A DNA stretch of 64,000 bases from Primulina eburnea (taxonomy: Eukaryota > Streptophyta > Magnoliopsida > Lamiales > Gesneriaceae). Positions 23,934 to 37,145 of the stretch are shown in pieces. Made by a program: the position numbers and the translations under genes. Every line of letters begins with the position of its first letter. The first letter of the stretch is position 1. The stretch is from assembly GCF_022965805.1 (NCBI RefSeq), contig NC_133108.1, positions 39,440,051 through 39,504,050 of the forward strand, written 5' to 3'. Below the pieces are notes generated by a model. It had not been told where the DNA came from. It searched no databases and saw nothing but the letters and a program-made list of their open reading frames with translations.

Positions 23934-26900
23934 ATGCATCAGCAGAGGTTGAAGCAACAGCAAGCGCTAATGCAGCAATCTCTTTATCATCCGGGTCTCC
24001 TTGCGCAGCCTCAGGTTTTTTTACCCTTTGACGTTTTCATTTATTTATTTTTTTCTGTTAAAATTTGTTGAAAGAATTGTTGGAATTTGAATTTATATGG
24101 TGTATTGTCCTCTCTTTTATCGTTCGACGGATAAATCTTTTGCCTAGCTATGCATTGAACAATCAAGTTGGGTTTTTCTGGCCATTTCAGTAGCTTCTTG
24201 TTACGTAGCTTTGGCATTTCTGGGATATAATGCAGATATATGTTAAAAGATTATAAGTTTCTTGATATACTTTTACGAATTTGTGTTGATGAATGAAATT
24301 ATTAAGAAAATGGCGGCACTGGATTGTTTTGCTTGTCCACCTGCCTCAGTGGAGAAGCTGTATAAGAAAATAAGTACTTGTTAAATAGGCGAATTTTCAC
24401 GATTGGGATACCGATGATTGTTTTTAAATGGTTGGTTATTCAAGACTTCAAGTGAAGCTAGTATCACTGTCTTTTACCATATCAAGATCAAAGTTGGATA
24501 ATCTGATGTTAATTGCTTTGTTATAGCTAGTTGTGCTGTATTTCTCTACCGAAAATTTATTTCCTTGAAATTCCTCTTTGTTTGCGAGTGCAATCACGCA
24601 ACCAGTTTCTACAGACTTGGGCATTCCTACTTTTTTTCCCATGCATAGTATACATGTAAGAGATACATTTGGATATCTGCTAGCTGTTGCTAGTTAGACG
24701 GTGGACTTTGGAAAATTTGTTGTTTAGTTCTAGTTTTTTTTAAAAAAAATGAAATTGGGGTTGAGAGAGCTTTTTGTTAGGCAAGTGTTAATATTTAATT
24801 TATGACAAGCATCTACAAATAATGGGATTGGTCACTTCTCTTTAAAGAATCTGACAAAATGGGAGCATTCAATACGTAGAAGTTGGAAAGTTTGATGAAG
24901 TTTCTGTTGATGTGGAATGAACAAGTGGGATTTTAAATCTGTTATCAATATGTGTCTTCTGCTTTTGATTTCTGTAAACCTCAATGTGTTCTACGTCTTC
25001 TTCCATACGTCTTATATTTCATTTTCAGGATTTTTAAATTTCCAGTCTGACATCCCTCATGATTTGTTTACTTTATGCAGATTGAGCCTATCTTGAGTGG
25101 AAATTTGCCCCCCGGGTTCGATTCAAGTACATGCCGTAGTGTGTGAGTTCCTAACTGAATTTTTTGAGCCCTTTGTTTTTTGTTTGTTCTTTTCCGATTT
25201 CCTTTTTCATTCCTGTCCTTGTGCTGAAGCAGTTTTCACCATGTTGAAATATTAAATTATTCCTTAGACGCTGATTGAATTATTTCGTGTCATATGATAG
25301 ATACTTCAGGACTAGCAATCTCAACTATCTCAATGTACAGGATCCAATTTTTGCTGATTTATAAACCATTTTGTGATACCACATAGGTATGTTGGAAACA
25401 TCCACCCACAAGTTACAGAACCACTTCTTCAAGAGGTTTTTGCTAATACTTGTCCTCTTGAAGGTTGCAAGCTCATTCGCAAAGATAAGGTGTGGTCTTA
25501 TGTCTCATTGTTTAACCTCTTCACCTATTCACGTCCTTCTCTGAGAAAAAAAAGGTTTTTCTTCTATGTATTAATGCTTCCCTTACTCTCTGGACTCCTA
25601 TGCTTATTCAGTTTCAGATGGACTTGTAATCCCGTTGTGGTTCTTGAATGTTTTGTTAGATATTCATGTTTGATTCAGTATGGAGATGTATAGAGGTTGT
25701 CTCAGTGTTATCCAGTAATTGCAAGTTTAGAAAAATATGCTCCAACCAAATATATACAACTCTCTGCTACTTTTATAGAGGTTGTCTCAGTGTTATCCAG
25801 TAATTGCAAGTTTAGAAAAATATGCTCCAACCAAATATATACAACTCTCTGCTACTTTTATGGTTGCCGTCAATGTTCTTATCCTTGTAATTTATCCTAA
25901 CGAGTGAGTTATGCAGCTCCCAATTTTTTTTATCCTTCGTAATAGAATGAATAAACACACAAAAGTTTAGTTCCTCTTAAGGTTTGCATTTTAATTACCA
26001 TTTATTCAGTGATTGAACTAATTTATGGAATAGTATTTTTCTCTCCTTTTTTTTTGTGAAGGAGATTTTATTTATTTAAGTGCTAATATTCTCATCCTAA
26101 TGAGTATTTCCAACCTGTAATGCAGTCATCATATGGCTTTGTGGATTACCTTGATCGTCGATCAGCCGCCCTTGCTATTGTGACTTTGAATGGGAGGCAA
26201 TTGTAAGTAGGAAGATTGGTAAATTATTTGATTTACGGTGGGTTCTTGATTATTAAATTGCAATTTCAGGTTTGGTCAACCTATTAAAGTTAACTGGGCA
26301 TATGCTAGTTCGCAGAGAGAGGACACATCAAGTATGTTAATATATATCCAGAATCTTACCTTTGATCCTCTTTTTCTTCATTATTGGTGATTTTATAAAA
26401 CACCAACTAGTTTGGGACTATGTGTTGGTGATTATATGCACTTGACTTTACTGTGCAGATCAATTCAATATTTTTGTCGGTGATCTTAGCCCAGAGGTTA
26501 CGGATGCTACCTTGTTTGCATGTTTCTCTGTCTATCCTAGTTGTTCGTAAGTTAAATTTTGTTTGCAATTCCTTGAGATTGAGATACCCTTGCTTTCACG
26601 AGCAACTCAACAGCTGTCGTTCTATTGATGCAGAGATGCAAGGGTCATGTGGGATCAGAAGACTGGTCGCTCAAGGGGCTTCGGATTTGTTTCTTTTCGT
26701 AATCAGCAGGTCTGAGTGGATTTTTTTTTGGTCTTCTGTTTGTGCATTATTCATCAATTGATCATTCTGTATCTTGTGCGACTTCCAGGACGCTCAAAGT
26801 TCAATAAATGACTTGAATGGTGGGTATGCTTTGTTTCGTCGTTCCTTTTTTGTATCTGATTCTCTTTTGTGGAATTTTTTATTTTTATTTTTTAAATTTA

Positions 26901-29213
26901 TTTACCAGTTTTTTGGGCCATAAATTTTATGCATAGTACCAGTGGTTTTTTCAATTTCACGCTAAAAGATATAATAAAATAATTGTTATCTAATGATTAA
27001 AAAGATAATTTGTCTCCAAGGAATTTTTGCATCTGTATTGGACCTCAGGGGTCCTTGTTTCTAACCTAATGTTGATTGCTTCATGCAATAATTATGTCTT
27101 GTTAGTACGTTCATGAAAAGTTAGTCTGAATTTTATTTACTGATGGTGTATGACTGGCAGAGTGGAATTTTGAATTTCCCCCCTTATTGAGAAAGCATTA
27201 AGAAGTGGGTGTAGATGGTGTGACAGTGGATTGAACTTCTGAAGTTATGATGACGTGGCTGTATGATAGGATTTTTTTACAAGATTCACCGTGTTAGATC
27301 TATTAAGCCCTTGCCGCTTTTTGTAAATGGTTTGTGAAGAATCACAAACAACATATTTGATATCCTCTGGTTCGCTCAGAAAAAGTACCTTTTTGGTGAA
27401 CCAGATTGGTTTGTGTTGATGATTTTGTTAGAACTCTATATGGTATGAGTTGTAGTTGATATTTAGTTCTAAAGCAATACTTTTCTCCTTGAAATTGCAG
27501 GGAAGTGGCTTGGAAGTAGACAAATCCGCTGCAACTGGGCCACAAAAGGTGCTGGTCTGGGTGATGACCAGCAGAGTTCCGATTTAAAAACCATCGTGGA
27601 ACTAACAAATGGAACATCAGGTTAGTTATCCACAATAAATCGCTTCTATAGATCTGGTTCTGAAAGTTAGTTACTGTTTCAACGATATTCTGATTCAATA
27701 TATGTTGTAGAACTAACGACTGGATCGGTTGGTTATTCACCAGATATATCGTTTTGGTAAATCTCGTTTCGAATTTAGTGATAGTTGTCAATGAATGAAC
27801 AGGCACTTAGCTTTAACAATGCAGGAGCCTCAGTTGCTAGATGTTTTATAGTTTTGATTTGATTTTGAGGAGGAGGATATGAGTTTTGCCTTGGGTTTAT
27901 CCATATTTTTTGTTGTTGTATTCTTTTTTCCTCATGATTTATTCTGCAGAAGATGGTCAAGAAAAGAGTTATGAAGATACTCCAGAAAATAATCCACAGT
28001 ATACCACTGTATATGTTGGCAATCTTGCTCCTGAAGTAAGTATATATTTAAGCTAATCTAATATTATTTGAAAAAAGTTCTTCTCTTCTTATGGAATGCC
28101 ACCATTGCAATCTGGCCTCTGTTGTTAAATGAAGTGATGGTTCGCTAATGTTTACTCGATAGGGTGAACTAAGAACTGCATCAGCTATTTAAGTATCACA
28201 CGTATGGTAACTAGATAATTTTTTTATCTGTAAAAAATAAGAACCGCAACTGGTTCAGTTTTGGTCATATGTAAACACACTGAATCATAATCATCTCAAG
28301 GAGACTAGGGCAACCTCGAGGTTGTGATATTGTGCAATCCTCTGTTTTGTTTAGAAAAGTTTCCATTTTCCATGTTTTGTCAACTGTTCCGTCTAGAAAT
28401 TCAATGTATCATACCTACCTACTCTCTGAACTTTGATCAATTATGAAAGTTATGTGTAATTGTTTTACGTATATAACGATTCATTTAATTTTCATTCATT
28501 GGTTTTGTTTCCCTGCTGATGCTGTGGTGATTTATTCATTTCTCTTGTTTTAGGAGTTGTAGACAAAAATATTTTCTGTTCATATCGCTGACAACACTTA
28601 TTGCAGGTGACCTCTGTTGATCTACACCGTCATTTCCATGCACTCGGAGTTGGAGCAATTGAGGATATCCGTGTTCAAAGAGACAAAGGTTTTGGCTTCA
28701 TTAGATATAGTAGTCATGCTGAAGCAGCTCGCGCTATCCAAATGGGAAATGCTCGAATCCTCTTTGGCAAACCGATAAAGGTACACACATTCATTATTTA
28801 GGTCCATTGGTATATCTGTGTTCATAAACATGTCATTCAACTTTCAAAGCTCCGATAGGTATTAATCGAGACAAAACTTTCCATTTTTGGTTAATATTTT
28901 TCTGGAAAAAGGCTCAAATTAAAGATAATAAATACATATTATAATATTGCTGCAGTGCTCATGGGGCAGTAAGCCTACTCCTCCAGGAACCATTTCTACC
29001 TCCCTACCTCCTCCAGCTGCAACCCATATGCCAGGATTTACGGTTGCCGATCTGGCTGCCTATGAGCGGCAACTTGCTTTGAGTAAAATGATGGGTGGTG
29101 CACAAGCTCTGATGCATCCACAGGGTCAGCGACTTGCCGCTGCCACTCAGCCAATATATGACACCATGTATTCGAGCATCGGCACATCCCAACAACCCAT
29201 GTTCTATCAGTAG
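23934..29213 (+). CDS. UBP1: UBP1-type oligouridylate-binding protein (three RRMs)
   Basis: Twelve exons: 23934-24014, 25081-25142, 25387-25489, 26126-26202, 26270-26331, 26459-26546, 26634-26709, 26789-26819, 27501-27620, 27950-28035, 28607-28780, 28956-29213. They total 1218 nt and give 405 residues. RRM1 is about 48-122 ([20 protein letters not shown]), RRM2 about 131-207 ([20 protein letters not shown]), RRM3 about 253-325 ([19 protein letters not shown]). A short Q-rich N-terminus ([18 protein letters not shown]) and the C-terminal [10 protein letters not shown] block identify the UBP1/TIA-1-like family. Family members bind U-rich introns and 3' UTRs, enhance splicing and stability in the nucleus, and assemble stress granules. 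Introns are large and T-rich. One intron holds a perfect 85-bp tandem duplication. Which UBP1 paralogue this is cannot be decided. Confidence 0.93.
25691..25860 (+). repeat. Perfect 85-bp tandem duplication within UBP1 intron 3
   Basis: Units 25691-25775 and 25776-25860 look identical base for base (start TAGAGGTTGTCTCAGTGTTA, end CTCTCTGCTACTTTTA). It lies entirely within the intron between exons 3 and 4. Confidence 0.9.
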
Positions 29214-29338
29214 CGATGGTAATCTGAAGTGTTGCTCTTCGAATGGCATGCAGGAATTTAAGTTAACAAGTTGATGCTGTTTTCTCTCCGTTCGAAACTA
29301 CTGTTCACACTGCATATTGTCATCATTTTAAGCGCGTC

Positions 29339-29344
29339 AATAAA
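29339..29344 (+). terminator. Probable poly(A) signal of UBP1
   Basis: AATAAA 126 bases after the stop codon, followed by TGTTT/TTGT-rich sequence. Canonical motif at a normal distance. Confidence 0.5.
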
Positions 29345-29953
29345 TGATTGTAGCTTTGTTGTATCAATATTGCTCGAGAGATTTTGGATTTTATTGTTTG
29401 ATTACACCATCAGTGTCTGTATATCGTCACTGTTGGATAATATTAAGTGTGCTAGAGTTGATCGAGGGTCACAAATTAACTCGAACCGAACAGCGGTCGG
29501 TAATCCTGGTAACTGGGTCTACGGTTCCATCGATCAGAACTGTATGGCCGGTTCTTGAATCGATCCATTGTTTTTGAACCGGCATTATACCCGATTAGAT
29601 TATACTATATAGTACATTTATTTGTACATATATATTTATTCATATATTAAAGAAATGTTTATATAGATATTTAATCTGTTTTTTGTTGAACTATTTAATC
29701 CAGCATACCAAACGCTGTGTAAGTTGAATAATGGGAGTTAGATAGAATAAAGAAAATTATTATAGAGGTGATTTTATTTTTGTGGAATAAAAATGTTGAG
29801 GCAAACTATTCTAATAATTTTTTTGTTCTATGATGCTTAATTTGTTAAGTTTTAAATTTATTATTTTTTTTATTGTTCTTTTAAGAATTTGATAAATATA
29901 TAATTTAATCTAAATAATTCAAAATTGAAAAAATATAATTATATGTGGTTAGA
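29345..29953. other. UBP1 3' flank
   Basis: Short GC-balanced part at 29440-29600 with no known feature, then AT-rich DNA. Confidence 0.4.
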
Positions 29954-30132
29954 CAAAACCTTGTGTGAGATGGTCTCACGAATCGTGTTTGTGAGACGGA
30001 TATTTTATTTGGGTTACCCATGAAAAAGTATTACTTTTTATGCTAAGAATATTATTTTTTATTGTGAATATGGGTAAGGTTGACCCGTCTTACATATTAT
30101 GATCCGTGAGACAATCTCACATGAGACTCACT
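29954..30132 (+). mobile_element. GTGAGAC MITE-like repeat, copy k
   Basis: Forward copy very close to copy a: TTTGGGTTACCCATGAAAAA core and GGTTGACCCGTCTTACATAT right side. Confidence 0.78.
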
Positions 30133-31800
30133 CATGTGGTTATCAGATATTCAAGTAAGATATGAACGATCTTCCAACGAGTATGAGAAAGATGATAAAA
30201 ATTGAATATCTGCTGAAGATGATGATATTGATAGAAATTTATATAACGAGGGCGATAACAGATTATATGAAATCCTATTATTGCCAACCCTAGTTATATC
30301 ACGACCCATGGAAACGGCTCTGAACATGTGGCTGTGGTTAGGTCTATACGAGGTGGTTGATATACCTAGAAATAAGTTTGACACTTCAAATATTTATGTC
30401 AATGCAAAATTCTACCTCAATAGACAGACTTCAATGTAAAACCGCCTAGTTTTGTTAGCAATAGTATAATTGCTGAACTTGTAAGCAACTATCGTAGTTT
30501 TTAAACATAGATGAGTAAAGTAGGGTAAAGTTATAACAGATACATAAGGTCGAGTATGAACAAATAAACGAAAACACTAAAGCAAACCGATGCCCGTACA
30601 AAGTATAATGACCTTAAAACAGATTTGTTCTAAATTGTATGTGCTTAGAGGATCAAGTTGGACGACTGTTTCTCAGGATACAACGGGACAACCAGTAGTA
30701 TCCTAACAAAGAGATTTTACGTTCGGGGAATGAAGAAGTACTTGAACTTTATCACGAGTTAAAGCAGAGCAGAAGGAGGCATAGACAAGAAAGAAAAGTA
30801 ATATACGAGTGTGAGATATGTTTGGAGGACTCAAGACTACCTGACATAGGTACTTGAGTTCCATATGGACAGTCACAGAATGGCCATCTAGAATGCCGAA
30901 GGCTGTTCAGCTGGACCACCGACAGTCAAGCCATATGGAGCACCAAGAGTCTCGAAAATAAAAACTCAGGAAAATAGAAAAATTCGGGTGGGCAATTTTG
31001 CCTTGATTGTTCCGACATTCGATTTATTCAAATCACGCTCGTACGCTTGCACACAAGTCAAGCGTTTTTAGTACAAATAAGCTCTTGATTTGCACTCCAT
31101 GTGCAAGCACGCGAGAGAAAGTTTTTGATCAATCATTCTTACATCTTCACAAAATGTAACTTAATATAAGCTCAGACATGCTAAGATTATTTTCTATCTG
31201 AGACATTTTTCATTCCACACTTAACCATCCATTTTACAAGTCCATAATATACTTTCCATTTTCTAAACTTTTACTTGGCTTGGTTCTATTTTATAGGCAT
31301 TAGTTGGAGAGGCACGCAACGCAGGCTAAGGAAACCAAGACAAAAAATGCAGTCCCAGCCTTAAAAATTTTCATCCTTTATTCCTCGTATGAGTGTTAGA
31401 AGAAATTTCGCCAGGGATAATCTAACGCCGCCGCATGTGGTTTCTGCTTATTTCTAAAACTTCCATAGCTGAACAATCACCGATCTTCATCAGATATCAT
31501 TAATAATACTTATATCTAGTAAAATATATTTAACACAATATAGAACAATAGATTATTAAACATCATAATTTGATGTCTTAATTGAGCAACCCACCCACTC
31601 CAATCACTTGTCACCATCTCAAATACACGATCTGCTAAAATAAAATTAGCAAAACTTGGTCATTATCATTACTCACAACAATAAAGATCGATGTTCAAAT
31701 ACCCCTTGCATATATCGAGTATCTATCTCTATTTACTTTAATAATACAAGTATAGGACTATATCTATCCAGGACTCCATTGCCACCACCCAAGTTTTTTT
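30133..31800. other. Intergenic DNA, partly purine-rich
   Basis: 30640-31000 is less AT-rich than its surroundings, but all frames are broken and I recognise no protein. The rest is AT-rich. It ends in a T run (about 31794-31813) just downstream of the FLZ gene. Confidence 0.4.
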
Positions 31801-31827
31801 TTTTTTTTTTTTTGGCACGTAAAGAAA

Positions 31828-32713
31828 CTAAATTGCTAGGATCCCGGTGGTGAAAACATGTCCATTTGAAAGAGGAGAGCTGGAAACCTCGACGGGTCTC
31901 GAGCTTTCTGATCTGCAGTTCTCTTTGCGCTCGTCGATCACTATTTGGCTGTATCGACAGTCTGAGCTGCAAAATGCTTTGTCCCCCCTGCAGCAAAATT
32001 CAATGCAAGAAACATGAGATGGATATCAATGAAATAGATCAATAATCAAGTTATTTTCTTGATTCCATGTTATGGTACAAGGAAGCAAATCTTGCAAGGG
32101 AACGTAGGATAATTAATATATTATACCTGTACATGTATATGTCTTTGCCATGGAGTTGCTTCTTGCACAAATTGCAGGAGCTCAGGAAATCGGTCGCCGG
32201 AGCTCCGGCAACTTCCCCCAATCTCGGTGGAGATATGAAGAATACGCTAGCCCGGTTGTTCGCTTCGCTGCTCTGTATTCTGAAAGGGGCTCTTTCGTCA
32301 CCCTTTCTACCATGCCCAATCCCACCATAGTACACTTTAGTGCATGGGTTATCTGGTCCATGGGACGTCACAATTGTGTACTCCTCTGAACTTTCCATCT
32401 CAAAGTCCTCCAGATATCCCCCAACTCTCAATGGATTCTTCACCGGAATTGGGTTGGATCGGCTCATCTTTCGGTTAAATAACGGTATATTGGCCGGAGT
32501 TTCACCCACGCGGTCACCGGATTTCTCGAGTGCCGCCACTATTCCTAAGCCAACCCCACCAAAATCAAAATGTTTTAGCCCTCTTGGGGACTGAGCTTTG
32601 GGCTCTAAGTGACCCCTCGAGCTGGCGACTACGTCGACTATGCCGGATCTATTGCCGGAAACAAATGATCCAGCGAGTATCCCGATCACCTGCTTCGGAT
32701 TTTTACCGATCAT
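31828..32713 (-). CDS. FCS-like zinc finger (FLZ, DUF581) protein
   Basis: Two exons on the minus strand, 32713-32127 and 31987-31828 (248 residues, TAG stop). The intron of 139 bases has GT/AG ends and falls inside the zinc finger, as usual in this family. The finger begins FLSSCNLCKKQLHGKDIYMY (about 176-195) and finishes GDKAFCSSDCR after the splice: C180-x2-C183, then FCS-x2-C. The N-terminal GKNPKQVIGILAGSFVSGN and GVGLGIVAALEKS blocks resemble MARD1-like FLZ members. FLZ proteins are small plant-specific adaptors that bind SnRK1 kinase subunits and take part in energy and ABA signalling; this member's role is inferred from family only. Upstream, a TGCGACAG acceptor-like site at about 32742 suggests a 5'-UTR intron. 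Confidence 0.9.
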
Positions 32714-32759
32714 GGCTGGAATAATCCTCTCTCCAATCTGTCGCAGAGAGAACAGAGAG

Positions 32760-35055
32760 ATTTAGTATCTCAATGGAGTCTTAAAATATGGTTCTTTAGG
32801 AGGATTCCCAATATATGCTTGATTGAGAGTCGTTACACTTGAAGTGAGGTTGCTTTTTTCCTTTCCTTTTAAAATTTGTATTTATTTATTTTTTTTATTT
32901 ATTTTTTTATATTTGATCGAGTTATATGACTTTTCGGTTGAATTTGCTTAAAATCTCCAAAATCAAATTTAAATTTGCTTTATTTTTTGTCATAAAAATA
33001 TCAATTTGTATTCTGATCAATAAAATAATATTTTTGAACTTTTGAGCTTATATGTCTTTTCACATAAAAAAATCTATACAAAACATTGAAAATATAATAT
33101 TAATATATAAACTTTTAGTACAGACTTTCTTGGTTCTGATACAAAATATAATATTTGAGTATAAAATTTAAACAATTTTATTAACATCAACATTTGCTAC
33201 ATATGTTTAGATAGTCAAAAATCATATATTAATATCAAAAATGAAATAACTGATAATTAAATATCACGTATTAGTATAATATTTTCGATGTTTTGTACAC
33301 ATTTTCATCTAAAAAGACAAATTTGACATTAATATCGATATTTGCTACGTATCTTTGGATACTAAATATCATATATTAATAGGATATGCAAAACAACTAG
33401 TATTCAAATATCGTATATTAATATAATATTTTTTATCGATTTGATTCATGAAATTACATGTTGACCCAAAAAGTTCATAATTTTTTGTATCGAATAATAG
33501 AAATACAATTATTTTTTTGACAATGACTAAATGCAAATTTAAATTTAAATATTAGTTTAAAGCAAATTATCGTAAGTTTTACAACATAAAAGAGAAGGAT
33601 ATTGTGAATTTTGAAAAAAGTTATTGCCAGAGCTTTTGACACTTCTCGTCCAATTTTCTTTTTCAATAATGATTTGATTAACCACTTTTTCAAACAAAAT
33701 AAAAATAACCTGCTAAGAATATTACTTTTAGAATTTAAAAATTATTATGTCGATAACAACAAGGTGTTGAGTTTGAGACGATTTTTTGAGTTTAAAAGTA
33801 ATTTAAAAATTATTCTGTCGATAACAATAAGGATTAAGTTTGAGACGATATTTTGAGTTTTTTCAAACTCAAAAAAAAAATATTTAAAAATTATAATACA
33901 AGCTTATACAATCATAAAAGTTGATTTCATTTCTCAAAACAATAATTGAACCACTTTATTCCACCATTATTTAATTTGGATCCAAATCACTTGTCAGTGG
34001 GCAATATTATAAGTAACGTCCATTTCCACCCGTTGGGCCCATTTCCATTAACACTTCCAGCCCAAGATTCCGGTGAACCGTTCGCCGGCCGGGGATTTGG
34101 TACGTGTCATATTCGTTTATAAATAAAGCCCACTCTGTAGGAACGTGGGCCCATGCATTTATTTTATCTTGTTTTTTCATTTCTTGGACTTTTAGAATAA
34201 TCCCATTTTGCATGGGGCCCATATGATTTGGAAATGAAAGTGATCCGTGGGCCATTATTCTTGCACAGGTTTGTGCTGTACAGTGTCAAACTGATGTGCC
34301 CCCTTTCTGACCTTATTTCACTTTTTAAGAAAAAATATCGAATTTTCGGTATATCGAAAAATTTTATGTGATATGGTACGATAACGAAAAATTCAAAGAT
34401 ATTGAATTTTTCAGTATTGAGATTATATAAAATTTGAAATTTTAATCTATACCGAAATATAGATATATATATTTTAAAATATATAATATTTTAAAACAAT
34501 AAATTTATAAATTTTAAAAAATGTAAGGTTTTTTCGGTATAAAAAAGTATATATCGATACCATATCGAAATCTTGGTATACCCTACAATTTCGGTATAAT
34601 CAGTATACTAGTTATATGTACCGAAATTTTCAGTAATTTCGGTATGATATTACGATAAAATTTGTTTATATCGTAATTATCGATACAATATATGATATAT
34701 AATTCGGTATGATATATCACCCCTATCGACGAATTCTCCATAAAAATTGTTATTCTTCTTCCAAAAGAAAAAGGATGGAAGCGTATATAAAATAATGATT
34801 TTGTTTTAAGAAAATATAATAATTTTATAAAATAAAATTTTCATTATTATCATCCTTATTTTTTCAATAGATATCAAAGATAAACGTAAATGTGATCATA
34901 TATACGAAACCACGAATTTTGCATTGATTTTAAATCAATGTGATAATTAGTGTCCACCTCTATTTTTTTTTTCCATTCTCCTTCCTTGTATGTAAGTGAA
35001 TGTCAAATACATAAAATGTCGAGAGATAAATGCGAATGACTTAATTAGTTTTTGA
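32760..35055. other. FLZ upstream and intergenic DNA
   Basis: AT-rich. Contains a ~67-bp imperfect direct duplication at about 33730-33860 (TTTAAAAATTATT...GTCGATAACAA...TTTGAGACGAT twice). A more balanced patch at 34010-34320 holds a minus-strand frame that I cannot assign. No gene is called. Confidence 0.4.
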
Positions 35056-35228
35056 CAAAAATGTGTGTGAGACGGTCTCACGAGTTATATTTTGTGAGAC
35101 AAATCTCTTATTTGGGTCATCCATGAAAAATTGTTACTTTTTATGCTAAAAGTATTACTTTTTATTCGAATATCGATAGGGTTAATCCGTCTTACAGATG
35201 AAGATTCGTGAGACCGTTTCATACACAA
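35056..35228 (+). mobile_element. GTGAGAC MITE-like repeat, copy l
   Basis: Forward copy. Its right end (GAGACCGTTTCATACACAAC) abuts the target duplication of the foldback element that follows. Confidence 0.75.
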
Positions 35229-35230
35229 CA

Positions 35231-35240
35231 TCCATCTCCC
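35231..35240 (+). repeat. Left target-site duplication (10 bp) of the foldback element
   Basis: TCCATCTCCC, repeated exactly at 36070-36079. Confidence 0.85.
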
Positions 35241-36069
35241 GGGTTTTTTTTAAAAAAGATTATAAATAAAAAAACTAATTGTAAAAATGTTGCAAAATTA
35301 AAAGCTTTACAAATCTAGTGCAATCCGGGACTCACTGTCCCGGATTCCGACATTTTTTTAAAAAAAAATAAAAGGAAGAATCTGTGGCAGAGGGAATTGA
35401 ATCCGTGCCTTAGCGACGGTTTTATAAAACCGTCGCAAAAGGCGACGGGTTAACTAAAACTGTCGCTATTGGCGACGACTTATTAAAACTGTCGCTACAT
35501 GCGACGGTTGAACCGGAAACCGTCGTTACTTAATCCGTGACAGCCTTCCACGGATTCTGTGTCATTTTATCATTTTTAAATAGTGATACTTTTCATTTTA
35601 TCACCGAAGCCGAGCAACTTAGAAGCAACATAGTGATACTCTTCAACTTAGAAGCAACTTAGAAGCAACATAGTGGTACTCGGTGATCGAAAGAAATAAT
35701 TTTGCTTCTAAGTTGCTCGACTTCGGTGATAAAATGAAGAGTATCACTATTTAAAAATGATAAAATGACTCAGAATCCGTGAAAGAGTGTCAAGGATTCA
35801 GTAGCGACGGTTTCTTTTTTAACCGTCGGATTTAGCAACGGTATTGATAAGTCGTTGCCCATGGCGACAGTGTTGGTTAAACCGTCGCTATTGACAACGG
35901 TTTTATAGAAACCGTCGCTAAGACACGGATTCAATCCTTTTATTTTTTTTTATAAAATGTCAGAATCCGGGACAGTGAGTCCCGGATTGCACTAGATTTG
36001 TAAGACTTTTAATTTTGCAACATTTTTACAATTAGTTTTTTTATTTATAATATTTTTTTAAAAAAACCC
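35241..36069. mobile_element. 829-bp foldback element with long inverted arms and mini-palindrome array
   Basis: The left end GGGTTTTTTTTAAAAAA and the right end are inverted copies of each other, and the arms stay complementary for about 350 bases each (35241-35595 with about 35715-36069). The arms include ATCCGGGACTCACTGTCCCGGAT, itself nearly palindromic. Each arm has four ~25-bp palindromes of the GCGACGGTTT...AAACCGTCGC type spaced about 30 bp: left at about 35412-35525, right at about 35805-35915. The apex pairs CCGAAGCCGAGCAACTTAG with its complement near 35710-35730. An exact 10-bp target duplication suggests Mutator-type (MULE, normally 8-11 bp) mobilisation. There is no coding capacity. 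Confidence 0.85.
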
Positions 36070-36079
36070 TCCATCTCCC
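36070..36079 (+). repeat. Right target-site duplication (10 bp) of the foldback element
   Basis: TCCATCTCCC, exact copy of 35231-35240. Confidence 0.85.
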
Positions 36080-36984
36080 ACCCATTTACTTCAAATCTTA
36101 CACCAAAAAGAATATTCTTAAAATATTCTTTTTATTTTACATATATTAATTATTATATTTTATTTAATATATTTTTAATTATGACTAATCTTTTATTATT
36201 AATAAATTTAAATATTTTGGCACAATAACGCAACCCCGTTGTATTTTATTAATTAAAAAATCATAAAAAAATTAGTTTTTAAATATTAATAATTAAAATA
36301 AATAAATAAATATTTTAAAAATCAACAATGATTAATTTTTAATTTTTATGATTAAATAACTAATTATTTAAATAATAAAACAAATATTATATTATTATTT
36401 AAATAATATTTATAATTTAAATACAAATATTCATAATAAATATAAGTAAAAAAATTAAAAATTTATTTAAAAAGAAAATACCCATACGCCAAATTTGACG
36501 CAGGAGGAAGGGGGCTGCGCTATTTTGGCACAATAAAGTATCCCCATTGGAGATATAAAGGCTGTGCAGCTTTGGAGATGGCCTTAGGGTGTTGTAAAAT
36601 AGAGTAATAGGTTTGAGATGACGTAAGACAACAAAAGTTTAGTACTTCAATTTGGATTTAATTAATGTCAATTATGTCATCAATAAAAATGTCATTTCTA
36701 AATCTAATCAACGCGGACTTCTTCTACTCCTATATAATACTTTGTTTCTGAAAGATTAATATATAGTTTTTTTTCACAAATTAAAAATTTTTGGGTAGCA
36801 TGACAGTAAAACGCCATTAGAGTTTATTTCATCGTACTTTTTAATGGCTGAAAATGATAATCATAAAAACTTCTGTAAAACGGTTTTATGAGTCAATTAT
36901 ATGGGACAAATATTCTATTTTTAATGGCTGAAAATGAAATTCCATTTTTAGTTTTATATATATATATATATAAATTGATTTCAA

Positions 36985-37021
<37 letters not shown>
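36080..37021. other. AT-rich intergenic DNA with (AT)n tract
   Basis: Very AT-rich. Simple AT repeats lie at about 36955-36972 and 36988-37021. No gene seen. Confidence 0.5.
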
Positions 37022-37023
<2 letters not shown>

Positions 37024-37145
37024 TAATTTTGCGAGATAAATATTCTATTAGGGGCATCCATGAAAAATTATTATCTTTTATTGTAAATATGAAAATCATT
37101 GATCCGTCTGGCGAATATTGATTCGTGAGACCGTGTCACATATTA
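37022..37145 (+). mobile_element. GTGAGAC MITE-like repeat, 5'-truncated copy m
   Basis: The left palindrome is replaced by AT repeats. The core (GGGGCATCCATGAAAAATTA) and right end (GATTCGTGAGACCGTGTCAC) remain. Confidence 0.65.

Noticed and set aside
32067..32724. Several plus-strand open frames opposite the FLZ gene
   Set aside because: They are shadows of FLZ exon 1, which carries the conserved zinc finger on the minus strand.
34007..34255. 82-residue minus-strand frame in a GC-balanced patch
   Set aside because: It has no recognisable domain, and the adjacent sequence does not supply further exons that I can support.
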